Source: Neocallimastix lanati (nom. inval.) (Eukaryota; Neocallimastigomycota; Neocallimastigomycetes; Neocallimastigales; Neocallimastigaceae). From it: a stretch of 64,000 nt of DNA. The DNA is taken from NCBI GenBank assembly GCA_016946835.1, contig JACVTC010000005.1, positions 1,708,501-1,772,500 on the forward strand. The letters are read 5' to 3'. Below, piece after piece: positions 47,268 to 60,674 of the stretch (positions within the stretch are counted from its first letter, which is position 1; each line of letters opens with the position of its first letter). Below the pieces are notes generated by a model that ran no database searches, was not told the DNA's origin, and was given only the letters and a program-made list of their open reading frames with translations. The position numbers were made by a program, and so were the translations under genes.

Positions 47268-49567
47268 AATAATAAATAATAAATAATAAAAATAATAAAT
47301 AAATAAATAAATAAAACTTTATATTTTTGAAATTACAAAAAGTCAATATATTTAAAGTTTAACTAATATATCCACATTAAACCTTAATATATAATAAATA
47401 TCTAATAAGGTAAATTAAATGATACTTAATCTTTTTTTCTTAAAGAAAAAATATATTATATTATATATTTAATTACTACTAAAGTTTATTAATTATAATT
47501 TCTTGTATTGATATATTTAAATAGTAAAATATATATTACTTTATATAAAATAATTATTAAAAAATTATATTAATTAAACCTAACCATATTAATGAAAAAA
47601 ATTCATTTTTTAAAAAAAATATATATATATATGTATGTAAAAATTTTAGTATTTTTTATATATGAAAAATATAATAATTTCAAAATTAATTAACCATAAA
47701 TTTGAAAATTTTATAAAAAATATTGGTAATACAATAAAGCAAAAACAATACAAAAAAAAAAAAATTATTAAAAATTTAATATAAATGTATCAAAGTTTAT
47801 TATGTAAATATATTTTAATTTTTTTATATCATCAATATGAATAAATAACACTATATAAATGTATATTATGTATTATATAATGAAAATATAAAAAGAAGGT
47901 ATGTATAATTATATTTAACTAAAATTTATTATTACTATTTTCATACGGTGTTTCAAAAAAGGAAAATTATGATTTTTATTAAATATATATATTTTTTTAA
48001 GAAAAAAAGATAAAAATAGTAATAATATATATTAATTTATTTCCTTTTTTGTTAATTTATGATTAATTTTTTTTGTTGTTCAAACTTTTTAATAATGACA
48101 CTTAAATATGTTATATTAGAATATTAGAGAATAACATATTTCATTATAATTTAATATATAAAGGTATATTATAAATAAAAAAATAATAATATTCTATAAT
48201 AAAAAAATGAAACAACTTTATATATATTTTTAGAATAAAATTATTAATTTATTATAATTAATAAATATTTATGAATATTTAGTAAAAAAAAAAAAAAATT
48301 TTATTTATGAATATTAAAAATAAGGTCTTTTATAGAATTTTTTTATTTTATATTATTTTGATAGAGTATTATGCCATCGTTGAGGAATATCATTATTATT
48401 GCAATAATTGTAATGTCATAAATAATGAAAAAAAAAAAAAAAACTAATAAATATTTATTTTTTATTTTTTATTTTTTTTAATTTATTAATATTTATTATT
48501 ATTATTATATTTTTTTTTACCAAAATACGGTCTACATTGCAAAAATATTCATAACAATAATGATTAATTTTAATTAATTAGTTTTTATTATTTTTAATAT
48601 TTAAGGAAATTTAATATAAATAATAATAATAATAAAATAATACTAAAAAAAAATAAAAAAATAATACTATAAAAAAAAAAATTAGATAAATAAAATATGA
48701 AAATTTGCTCATAATATATTAAATAAAATAAAAAAAATAAATTAAAATATTGTTCGTATAATTTATATAAAAAATTAATTTATAATAAATATTTATTATT
48801 ATTATTATTTTTTTTTTAATTTTTTGTATTTTGGTATTATTGTTATTATTACTGTTTATATTTGTTTTTAAAATAATATATTAAAATCGTATAGAGTCAT
48901 ATTAAATACATAGTAAAAATAATATGAAAGAAAAAATAGTTTTTTTTTTTTTTTTAGAAATAATTTTTTATATATTTTATAATTATATTTCTAAATATAT
49001 ATTCATTTATTACTTTAATTTTTGTTTATTATATATCCATATGCAATTGAAAATATAAAATATAAAACTTGTTTCTTATTTTTATACTACACTAATAAAT
49101 AACTATTTTATAAATAACCGAATAACTGAATAATTAAATAACTATAAAATAAATAATCAAATAATTAAATAATACATAGCTAAGTAACTAACTGAATAAT
49201 TATTAATTTCTTAATTAGTTAACTAAATGAATGAATGAATAAATAAATAAGTAAATAAGTAAATAAATAAATAAATAAATATATAATAAAAGAAAAAATA
49301 TATGTAGAATTTGTGGACAAAAACTACTAATATAAAATATTAAAACTAATAATTTTTTTTTTTTTTTTAAATTAAATTTATGAAATAGATAGAATTTATA
49401 TTTTACAAATTAAACTTCAAATTAATATATGTATATATAGATAAATTATTATAAAAATTAATACTCAGTATAGAAGATTGTTCTTTGTAATATATATAAT
49501 ATGTTTAGCATTATTCATAGTAATCTTTATTTGGTAATGATTGACAATTTTTTTTTTTACTTTATAA

Positions 49568-49677
49568 ATGTTGCCAATCTCACTAATACCACATCTAATC
49601 GATTGACTCTTTCTTATGGCATATAAACCTTCTTACAGAAAGAATATAAAGATTAGAGGTGTTGGAGATTAACCTAG
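49568..49677. repeat. Imperfect palindrome of about 110 bp
   Basis: The left arm (TGCCAATCTCACTAATACCA, then CATCTAATC and TCTTTCTTA) is matched in reverse complement by the right arm (ATAAAGATTAGAGGTGTTGG then AGATTAAC), with a short centre around GGCATATAAACC. Composition is richer in G/C than the flanks. Probably a small fold-back element or its remnant. Confidence 0.5.
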
Positions 49678-49903
49678 AGTGACTTTATCTTTTTGCTATG
49701 AATGTCTGAAAAATTAATAATTTTATCTTTACCAAAATGTTGATTTAATAAACTAGTAATTTGAAAATAGAAATAGAAGAAGATTTAAAATTATTTATAT
49801 TAAAGAATGTTAATATATGAAATTCATTCTTACTATTTTTTTTTTTTTTTTTTTCATCTTTTTACTTCGTTTATATACATATACATATATATATATATAT
49901 ATG

Positions 49904-49947
<44 letters not shown>

Positions 49948-49949
49948 CA

Positions 49950-50252
49950 AAGTTTCAAAATTAATCCTCATCCTCTTCCTCTTCCTCATTATTATTAATA
50001 TTATGCTGACTTGAAATATTAGAACAAAAATTGGATAATTTATGTATAATTTGAATAAAATAATCTTCTTTTTCTTAATCACTATCACTATTAATTAAAT
50101 TTTTATTGTACATCATTCAATAGTTTTAAAAATATTAGATTCTTTTTTAGTTTACTTGCTTATATAATTATTATTATCTTTCAAATTGAGATTTTTAATT
50201 CCAATTTTACTGTAATTACTTGATATTATTATCTACATAATTATAAGTGTTA

Positions 50253-50290
<38 letters not shown>

Positions 50291-50581
50291 CTTCTCCTTT
50301 TTATGTTCACATTTATATATAATTTTTTTTTATTCATATCTCCTTTTCTATATATGTATTTTCATATCTATACTATTTATTTCTTTCCAAATTACTTATT
50401 TTTTGATATGTTCTATATTTATATCATTACTATGAAAAGAAAGAACTGCATAAGAATCTATTGGAATATATATATATAAATTCAAAATTAAAATTACATA
50501 TTATTATCATTATTATTAATTTCATTTAAAAATTAGAATTATTAATAGAATTGTAAATTTTATTTATTTTCGATTTATTTC

Positions 50582-50627
<46 letters not shown>

Positions 50628-50822
50628 TTTTTTTTTTATTTTTATTTTTATTTTTATTTTTATTTTTATTTTTTTTTTTTTTAAAATTGATGTTAGAAAT
50701 TCTTTTTTTTACTTTACTTTTTTTTTATTTTAAATAGATTGAAAGGAACTATTAAATTTTACTTGAATTCAATACAAGCTTAATTCATAAAATATTTTCT
50801 TTAATATTACTAGAATGAATGT

Positions 50823-50863
<41 letters not shown>

Positions 50864-51180
50864 AAATTTATGATGATAAAATATCAATTTCATTTAATAT
50901 TAGTTTTAATATTAGTTCTCTATATATCACAATCATCTTATAATCATTCATGGTTCTCCTTCTTTTACTGAGAAATCATTATTCCATATCTTTTCCATTC
51001 TTGAATTCAAATCTTCAATTAAATTATTATCAGAGGTGTTATTCAACTATAGTATACAACTGTATAATGAGAAATGATAATAATTGGTAATGATGGTTCA
51101 TATTTTTGAAATTATTCTTTTGAGATAATATAAACAGTTTTATCATGTTTCTCTTTATAATAGGAAATGTTATTATAATA
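49950..51180 (-). pseudogene. Decayed protein-coding remnant, family unknown
   Basis: Several minus-strand pieces look coding but do not join into one frame. About 51180-51050 gives KEKHDKTVYIISKE and, shifted, SLPIIIISHYTVVYY; about 51060-50960 gives NNTSDNNLIEDLNSRMEKIW followed by NDFSVKEGEP; about 50115-49955 gives MMYNKNLINSDSD, a TAA, then EKEDYFIQIIHKLSNFCSN and an acidic EEEEEDED tail before a stop. Codon texture and the acidic tail favour an old gene on this strand, interrupted by T-tracts and stops. Some gaps could be introns, but the internal TAA argues against a live gene. I do not recognise the family. Confidence 0.35.
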
Positions 51181-52489
51181 AGTAAGTAATTGAGTTATAT
51201 AATTTATTTATAATATTTTGCTAATACAATTTTTTTAAATATACTAGTAATAACAATAGTATTAATATATCAGTTTATTAATAATTATTATATATATATA
51301 TATATATATATTTTCCCTCTTCAATATATATTTAGATAAAAAACATTTTCAAAAATTAGTATCAACTTTTTTTTCTGACATATTAAATTATTTTAAAATC
51401 ATTTAAATCATTAATTGATATTATCTAATATAGATAAAAAATAATAGGAAATATTTCAAAGTTTCTTTTAATTTTAAAAATCAAATGTATAAATAATTTT
51501 AAAATACTCAATAATAATTATTTTAGAATATCTATAATTAGTAATATATTGTTAATTCATATATGGATAGTTTTAAATAGAAATAATAAATATATAAATT
51601 ATTCATTAATTGAATAAAAGAAATTAGTAAAAACGGTTTTAAATGGTATGGATGAAAATCTCTTTCTTTTCTTTTTTTAAATTTAAATTTTTAGAAAAAA
51701 TGTAGTGTACATTTTATACAAATATATTTATTATTGTTATATTAAAAATAAAACATATACATCAAAATAAATATAATTATTCAATAATATTTATTATTAA
51801 CAATATATTACTAATTTATATATTAGAAAAAACTTGGAATAGAAATAATAAAAAAAAAAGACAAAAAAAAAAAAAAAAAAAAGAAAATAGATGAATTTTT
51901 CTTTTTATTGAATAGAAATTATAAAAAAAATAGATAAAAAAAAAAAAAAAAAAAAGAAAATAGATGAAATTTATTTTTATATATAGAAATTTGGATAAAA
52001 AAATTACTAAAACAATTATTATATTTAATAATTATTTCAATGGACACGTGAAATATAGGAATACTTTAAATGAATTTAAAATTAGTTTATTTAATTTTAT
52101 ATTAAATATTAAAAAAAAAAAAAAAAAAAGTTTGTAGAAAACTTATTATATATTATTTAAATTTAATAATTTATTAATGTAAAAACTATTTCATTACTAT
52201 TTTATATTATTATTATTATTATTATACTATAATATATAAAAAATATTTTAAAAAAAAAATTATATTATGAAAAAATAACTTTATTAGAAAAATTATGCAT
52301 AGTGATTTTTTGTGTTAATGTATACTTAATTCGTGTATTCTAAAATAATTGAAGTATTTTATATAAATTAAATAATTTAATTATTTTAGAAACATTTATT
52401 AAACTATTACCACTATTATTATCTTAATCAAAGATATTTTCTAATTTATTTCTTTTAATTTCTCTTTTAATTTTTTTTTTTTTTAACTT

Positions 52490-52740
52490 TTTTTCACCCA
52501 TTTCATTTACTATATGTGTCATTTCTTCTATTTTATCATTATTATAATTTTTAGTTACTATATATGTTCTATTTCTTCTGTTCTATTGTTATCATAATTT
52601 TTATTGGACATATTACAACAACTGAACGTATTACAATCCAAACTATAACTATAATTGAAAGTACTACTACTGAAAAAACTACTATTAAAAGTACCTATAT
52701 AGAAAAAAAACAATAGATTTATATATATATATATATTCAT
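52490..52740 (-). other. Ser/Asn/Cys-rich coding-like scrap
   Basis: The minus-strand frame at 52740-52558 reads SSFFSSSTFNYSYSLDCN and CCNMSNKNYDNNRTEEIEH before a stop; a second, similar NDKIEEM-type piece follows downstream in another frame (about 52540-52500). The near-repetition of YDNNRTEEIEHI and YNNDKIEEMTHI suggests two repeats of one protein segment with a frameshift between them. No known family. Confidence 0.3.
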
Positions 52741-52812
52741 AGGTAATTATTAAAACGATCATTATAATAATAGTAATAATAATAATAATAAAAGGAATAA
52801 ATTATATATATA

Positions 52813-53302
52813 TTAATCTTTATAATAATAATAATAATAAAAATAAAAAAAAAAAGGAATAAGTTATATATATATATTAATATTAAAATGATTAGTTCAT
52901 TTTATATATTATTTAACAATTGATTTTAATTAATAATATTTTTGGTAAAAATATATTTTATAGTAATTTTATCTTGACTTTTATATAAAAGACAGGTAGT
53001 ATTTAAAGTTTTTATGGAAATAAAAAAAGAATTAAATAATAATATATAATATATATATTAATCTTTATAATAATAATAATAATAAAAATAAAAAAAAAAA
53101 GGAATAAGTTATATATATATATTAATATTAAAATGATTAGTTCATTTTATATATTATTTAACAATTGATTTTAATTAATAATATTTTTGGTAAAAATATA
53201 TTTTATAGTAATTTTATCTTGACTTTTATATAAAAGACAGGTAGTATTTAAAGGTTTTATGGAAATAAAAAAAGAATTAAATAATAATATATAATATATA
53301 TA
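52813..53302. repeat. Tandem duplication, period 245 bp
   Basis: Two almost identical units begin at TTAATCTTTATAATAATAAT (52813 and 53058). They share ATGATTAGTTCATTTTATAT and GACAGGTAGTATTTAAAG. The only clear difference I see is one T/G near the end of the unit. It lies about 500 bp upstream of the DRC9 start. Confidence 0.85.
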
Positions 53303-53793
53303 TTTATTATATAAAGAAGAGAATAAATTATTATAATAATTAAAATTTTAATAACAAATTTATATTATTTATTTATTCATTATCTATTTATTTTTGTTTT
53401 TTAATTTAATAAATTGGAGAATTAAAGTTTTTATTTTATTATTATTATTATTTTTTTTTTTTCGTTACAGATTTAAAGTTTTTATTTATTTTTTCAATAC
53501 AGATTTAAAGTTATTATAATGTAATTTTTTTTTTTTTTTTTTTTTAAAAAAAATTGAATAATTGATTGAAAATAAATTTAAAAAAACAAAAAAAAAAAAA
53601 ATATTAAAAAAAAATTATATTAAAATTTATTTTTGTGTATATTTACATACATATTAATATTTAGTGTATAAAATTTTTTTTATTTAATATATAATGATGT
53701 ATTAGAAGATATACAATTAATAATATTAAAAACAACAACAATAATAATAATAATAAAATAATAATAATAAAAGAATTAGAGAAAAATAAAAAA

Positions 53794-54616
53794 ATGAGTA
53801 AAGTAGTAAGAGATAAAGAAACTAATGAAGATATCATTTTAGATCCAGAAAAAGATTTAAATATTGTATTACCAGGTTATAAATGTCATGCCTATATATC
53901 TATATTTGAAGATGCAATAAATCAACTTGCTGTGTTAGCCGATGTTGTACCTTTGGGATTTCAGGGAACATCAAAAGATGTAATTGATTCATTAAAAAAA
54001 AAAAAAAATCTTTTTTTTTTTTATTTTTATTTTATTTTTACTAAACTTTTATATTTACATTAATAATGATATTGATATTAACATCATAAACATTAATTTA
54101 TATAAATATATACACATAATAAATTTTTCATTTTAATGTATTATACCTATACATCTATATCCATATATTTATATCTAAATCTTAATATAATTGGAATATT
54201 GGAATATAGACCGATAAAATATCAAAGGTTTTAAAAAATAGAAAAATAATGAATTTTAATGAGGATAAAGGTTAATAAATAAAATAATAAAAAAATTTTT
54301 TTAAGCAAAAAAATAAACATGTATAATATAATAAACATAGTCTTATATCAATATAATATATTAATGGATATTAAATATTTAATTTTTATAATTTTAGAAA
54401 ATGAAAATATATCTCAAATGAATTTAGCAAATAATATGATAAAAATTCAAAATGAAAGAAACTTTATTCATTCATTATTTTCAAAGACAATAAATGAACT
54501 AAAAGAAAATAAATTTCAAAGTTTAGTTCGAACGGTAATTGATGAATACGATAAGAAAAATAGATATAAAAATACTATTAATAAGTATGAATATATTACT
54601 ATTGTTATTATTATTA

Positions 54617-54660
<44 letters not shown>

Positions 54661-55111
54661 GTATATAATATAATAGATGAATTTATTCATTTTACACAAA
54701 TGAATCATTATTTTTAACTATATATATAATTAAAATATATTGATAACTAAATATTAATAAAAAAAAATTAAAAATCAAATTATTAAATAAATAAAAAAAA
54801 AAACAGAGCAAATGAAGCATCAGAATTACTTAAAGATCTTCAAGCCAAATTATCAAATGAAAAAATATTATTAGAAGAGGAAACCAATGAACGTAATCAG
54901 GTTATTCAACAATTAAAAGATACCATACAAGAAATAACAACATTGACAGCATCAGAACAAAAATATATTAAAAAGGAGACAAAGGCTAATGAAGCGAGTG
55001 TAAAAGGAATATGTCAAAAAGAAGAGTCTGCTCTTTTAGAAAAAAAGCATCTTTTACAGAAAAAAATAGAACAAGAACAAATGGCACATGAAAGAATTGT
55101 TGAATTTTTAG

Positions 55112-55148
<37 letters not shown>

Positions 55149-55832
55149 TTATTATTATTTGTTATTCTTTTAATAAATAGCATATATTATTAATAGTATA
55201 TTAAGTTTATTAGTTTCAAAATATATATATATATATATATATAAATATATATCTTATTTATATTATTTATAAAATATTTGTTTGTATTTGATTTATAAAA
55301 ATTATTGTATAAATTATTAATTCATATTTTCTTTTTTATTTTAAATTTATTTTTATTAATATATATTATAATAATATTAATTGAAAAAAAATATATATAA
55401 AATTTTAAAAAAATATAACAAATTAAATTGAATTGTTAAACAAAAAAAAAAAAAAAAAAAAGACAAAGAGGAGAATTAGAAAAACAAATAGAAGAATGGA
55501 TGCAAAAATATGAAAGAGATATTGAAGATAAATGTCAACAAATACAAGATGTTCAAGGTCAACTAGAAAAGGATACAGAAGAATTTGAATCATTATCACA
55601 AAGATATGAGGAATTAGAAGCTAAGGTTCAAGAGGATAGAGAACAACAACAACAATTAGAATATCAACAAAAATTGAATGAATTAAGAACTGAAGCTGCT
55701 AGTAAAATTCAAAAATGGTGGAGAAGAATATTTAGAAATAAAAAGAGTAAGGTAAAAACTTCAAAGAAAGGAAAGTCAGGTAAAAAGAAGGGAAAAAAAG
55801 GTGATGGAAAGAAAAAAGGATCTAAAAAGTAG
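53794..55832 (+). CDS. DRC9: Dynein regulatory complex subunit 9 (DRC9/IQCG), five exons
   Basis: Exons are 53794-53979, 54210-54270, 54398-54584, 54807-55115 and 55463-55832, all GT-AG and in phase, giving 370 residues (human IQCG is 443). Exon 2 could instead start at 54228; both choices keep the frame. After a globular start (MSKVVRDKET), most of the protein is coiled coil. The family-typical block reads EQMAHERIVEFLE, then RQRGELEKQIEEWMQKYERD across the exon 4/5 join. An IQ motif (ASKIQKWWRRIFRNK) near residue 325 would bind calmodulin, and the tail is Lys/Gly-rich (GKKKGKKGDGKKKG), as in the animal protein. DRC9 is part of the nexin-dynein regulatory complex that coordinates dyneins in motile 9+2 axonemes, so the organism makes flagellated cells. 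Frames at 54319-54717 and 54943-55173 are exons 3 and 4 read into introns. Confidence 0.85.
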
Positions 55833-57424
55833 TAATTTAAATATATATCAAAAAAAAAAAATAAATAAATAAATAAAAATTAATAATAATAATAAAATTA
55901 AAAAAAAAAAATAACTAAAAATCAAATTAAAATGAATTTACTACAGATATTTTTAAATAAGATAAAAATAAATAAATACATAATTAGATATATTTATAAA
56001 GAAAAAAAAATGTACAATTAATCTTTTTTTTATATAAATCAAATTATAATACTATTATATAAAGATACATAGGAGAAATTATTTATTTTATGATTTTTAA
56101 AATATTTATTGATATACCATTGTACTATTAATTTTAAATAAAATGGAATATATATATATATATATAAATCATATGAATAAATATATAAAGATAAATATAT
56201 TATTATAAATAATTTAAAACTTTATATAAAATTATATTAACATTTTAATAATATATTTTTATAATTATTGAAGTAATCAAAATGTAATATTTATAAATAT
56301 TAAATATTTATTAATAGTTATTTTATTTTATAATCAATTTACTAAAGGAAATATAAATAACTAACATAATGCTATTATCATTTATATACATATATATATT
56401 TTTTATTTTTTTTATTTTATTTTATTTTATTTTTATTTTTTATTTTTTTATTTTTTTTTTTTTTTTTTTATTATTTTATAATAAAACAAAACAAAACGTT
56501 ATATGTTGAATTTAATTTATGTGAAATTAATTGAATATAAAATTTCAATTCTTAAAAAAATATATAAATATATTTTTACATATAGAATATATAAAGTTTA
56601 TTATTATTTATAATAATACTATTATTATACTTATTTTATCTATTGTAATAATATGAATAAAAAGATTCGTTCATTTATTATTTTGTTTTTCTTTTTTAAC
56701 TTTTTCTTTATTTGTTTAGTTGAAATATTTATAATTCTTAATGTTTATTTTAATTTTATTTGAAGATTGAGTAAAGAAATTACCTTTATCTTACTCTTAT
56801 TTATTAATCATAGTGTGTTATAAAATAAAAAAGAATTTAACATAATAACTGATCTGATGAAATTATTGGTTGAATTATTACCATGAAAATTATTAATGCT
56901 GACTTCAGCATTTAGGTACTCTTTTATTAAAGTGTAGTATAGAGAACTTTTCTTAGAAATTTCACAATTTTACATTTTGTATAATATAATTAAATTTAGT
57001 TGAAAAGATGAACCAGTTATTAATACATCTCTTAAGTTATTACAGTAAAAAAAAAAAAAAAAAATTATATTACTAATTTTTCATATCCAAATAATTATTA
57101 TCATTATTCATTCAACTAATTAACGATAAATAAATCTTATAATAGTATTTTTTGTTTTGGCTTTAGGATGAGTCTAGTGGTCATTATATTCCACTCTCTA
57201 ATTTTAAGATATTTCTTTATTTTATTTTAATGAATTTCATTGATATTTATTATTTTATTTCACATCATTAATATTATTATTATTATCATTATTTTTTTAA
57301 TTTATTAACTTATTAGGTTATAAATATTTTTTATATATAATAGAAATAATTGTATATTAATTGGATTTAACATATAAATATATAATTTTTATAATAATGA
57401 ATAATAATAAGATTTGTGCTAGAT

Positions 57425-57486
<62 letters not shown>

Positions 57487-58129
57487 TCTAATATTTTTGA
57501 ATTAATCATGCAATTTTTTAAATAATATAATATTTTGAATTATTTAAATATAACATTTTGAATTTTATAATTTTATTTCATAAAAATGAAATATCTTAGA
57601 TTTGTGTAACAAAAAAAATTTAAAATTTATAATTTATAAATAATATATAATTTTAATATATCATTATATATATAATTTTTTTCAAAACGTCTTTATCATT
57701 TTTGTATTATATATACATATAAAGTGTATGAAGTATCATTTTAAAAATTATAAAGATATTTTAATACTATTTTTTTTTTTTTTTTTTTTTTTATAAATTA
57801 TATCCTTTAAATTCGAATAATATTATAATTAAAAATATATAAAGTTATAAAAGTTAAGATAGTATTATTAAAAAATATACGCATTCTATTTCAAAAGAAA
57901 AAAGTAAAAGATGAATTATATATATTATATTAGATGTATATTACATAATTTTTAGTTTTTTTTTTTTTTTTTATTATTATTATTTTTTTTTTTTTGAATT
58001 ATTTATTTTTAAATAAAATTAATTATTATTTATATGATTCCATTTTCTAAATATTATTATTTCTATTAATATATATATTAATTAGGTTTAAAGTTATATA
58101 AAAAATATAAAAATATTTTAAAAGTAAAA

Positions 58130-58187
<58 letters not shown>

Positions 58188-58745
58188 CCAGTATAATATA
58201 GTAAATGAAATGTCTTACATCAACTTTATTTACTAAATTAAATTCATAAGAAAAAAAAATTTTTTTTTTTGATATTTAATATAGGTATCAAAAACTGGAA
58301 ACAATTTCACTTTTTTTTTTTTAACTTTTTTTTATTAATTTAAACTTTTTGTATTATTTGAATTATATTAATTAATCATAATTATTTATTTATATTCTTA
58401 TTTCATCAATCTTTTTAAATTTATGATATTTATATTATTATTAAATAATCAATTTAATTATTGAAAGAACTTTTTTTTTTTTTTTATTTTTATATTTATT
58501 TTTATTTTTATTTATTTTTTTTTATTTTAAAAATTTTTATTTCTTGATAATAAAAAATTATTAATAACTTAAGCAATAAATTCAATTAAATCAAAATAAA
58601 ATATATTAAAATTAAAGATATAATAATATATATTTTAAATAAAGTGAATATATAAAATTCATCAATTATAAAAATCATTATTAAATAATCAAATTAAAAT
58701 AATTGAATAATTGAAATTAATATATTAATATAAAATAATTTAATA
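55833..58745. other. Intergenic stretch of about 2.9 kb
   Basis: Mostly A/T filler, with an ATT array at about 57430-57487 and T runs at about 57772 and 58137-58187. 56800-57020 has a more mixed, coding-like composition (a TDLMKLLVELLP scrap on the plus strand), but stops interrupt it. A tRNA-like scrap at about 57164-57218 is listed separately. Confidence 0.45.
57164..57218 (+). other. Possible 5' half of a tRNA-Glu-like sequence
   Basis: GATGAGTCTAGTGGTCATTA followed by TATTCCACTCTC resembles the acceptor end, D-arm (GTCTAGTGGT) and anticodon region (CTC) of tRNA-Glu. The 3' half, including any TTCGA T-loop, is absent in the next 100 bases. It is at best a tRNA-derived fragment. Confidence 0.25.
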
Positions 58746-59923
58746 ATGATGAATAGTAGTGATAGTGAAACTGATACTAGTTCAAGTTCATCATCATCTG
58801 AATATGATAATCATCGATGGTTTAGAAATTTATTAAGAAGATATAATAATCCTATGAGACATTTGTCTATGTCATCATCGGTTGCGACATCATTTGTATA
58901 TAAAGATAAAAGATTGGCTGATTGTAAAATTTCTTTACCACTTGAGAAAAAAAAAGTGAAAAATTCAAAAAGTATTGAAACTATAAAAAATGAAGGTTCA
59001 CCAATATTAAATATTATTGATAATAGTATCATACATCCATTAGGTAATAATAATTCAATTCCGGTATATTTTCAAAATGAAGAAAAATATGTTAGTGACA
59101 GTAAAAATGTTGTATCCTCTTCATTCGAAGATATTAGTACCTTACTTAAGCATCCTCCAGATAATAAAAATGAAGAATTACCCAATAAAGTTAAACATTT
59201 AGAAAAAATAAATTCAGAAAGATTCGTCCAACTCAAAAATAATAATGATAATAAAAATGATAGGAAGTATTTTGAAAATATAAATAAAAAATCTTATAGA
59301 AATCAATATAATAAAGGAAGTTTTAGCTTTGATTCTCTAGATTCTCTTATTAAATTAAATCAACTTGAGAATTCAGAATATTCACCACCAACAAAAGAAT
59401 ATACATTACCAATAAATAATAATAGTGAAATAATTGTTAATCATTGTATTATTTCTCCTTCATCTGATAATTATGGAAAAAATTCAAAATATAAAGAAAT
59501 AAGTTATAAAGAGGGAAAAAGAATTAAAAAAGAAATAGAACTAAATAAAAGATTGAAATCATTGAAAAAAAATAATGAGGATCTAATGATTGAAGATGAA
59601 AATAATATGAAGAATATAGTAATTAAGAATCAGAGACATTTTGATTCAATATTTTCTGATGAAAATTATGAACCTTCAACTGAAAGTTCTACAAATAAAA
59701 CTATTAATTCAATTATTGATGCAATTACTAACCGACCAATAAATAAAAGCTTATTACGTAATAAAAGTGTTGATAATAAAAAATTGTTAAATGAAACTAT
59801 TATGAAATATATTAATGATGATTTTAATTGTTACAATAACAATAACAATAATAATAATAATAATAATAATGATGAAGATGATATTAGAAGTTTAGATGAT
59901 GATAATAATTTAGATTTAAATGG

Positions 59924-59963
<40 letters not shown>

Positions 59964-60534
59964 ATTTATTGTCTATAGATAATTAAAAATTATATTATTA
60001 AATTATACATATTATTATGTATATAATTAAATTTTTAATTTTATTTTTATTTTTATTTTTTTTTTTTTTTTTTTTTATAAATTATATCATTTTATTATTA
60101 AGAGGGTCATTCAATAAGCCAAAGGAATAAATCAGAAGACGTAGAATCTGCTAAAATGAATTCGAATCCCATATACAGTACGTTAGATAACAATAGAGAA
60201 AATGTAGTTAATAGAGAAAATAGAGAAAAAATAAATGAACCAGTCATTAATGCCAATGCAATTAAAAATTGTGAAAATAAACAAACTGATCAATTTTTTA
60301 ATAATTCTGAAATACCGAAAATTTCAAATATGATTCGTGAAGATAAAAGAATTTCTAGTAGTAATTCAGATATTATTATTAAAGCACAAGCTATAAAAGG
60401 TAATAAACAAAAACAAAATAATGAGAACCATCAAAACTTTGATAATAATAGCAAAAACAATAATATTAATTATAATAATAAAGATAAAAATAATATGAAT
60501 AGTAATGAAGGCAATAATATTGTTGATAATATGG

Positions 60535-60566
<32 letters not shown>

Positions 60567-60618
60567 AACAAAAATAATATAAATATTAATGAAGGTAATA
60601 ATATTGTCGATATTATGG

Positions 60619-60674
<56 letters not shown>

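Larger units (their letters stand above)
51181..53793. other. Gene-poor stretch upstream of DRC9
   Basis: Contains an approximately 80-bp duplicated A-rich block at about 51838-51970, coding-like scraps at 52490-52740 and the 245-bp tandem duplication (both listed). The DRC9 promoter presumably lies in the last few hundred bases. Confidence 0.45.

Noticed and set aside
48526-48840. Possible 300-bp element with 11-bp inverted ends
   Set aside because: The arms are short and A/T-rich; such pairs are expected by chance here.
49807-50435. Several frames of 60-90 codons
   Set aside because: They consist of poly-Phe or poly-Lys from T/A homopolymers plus AT repeats. Only the acidic minus-strand segment within this range looked coding.
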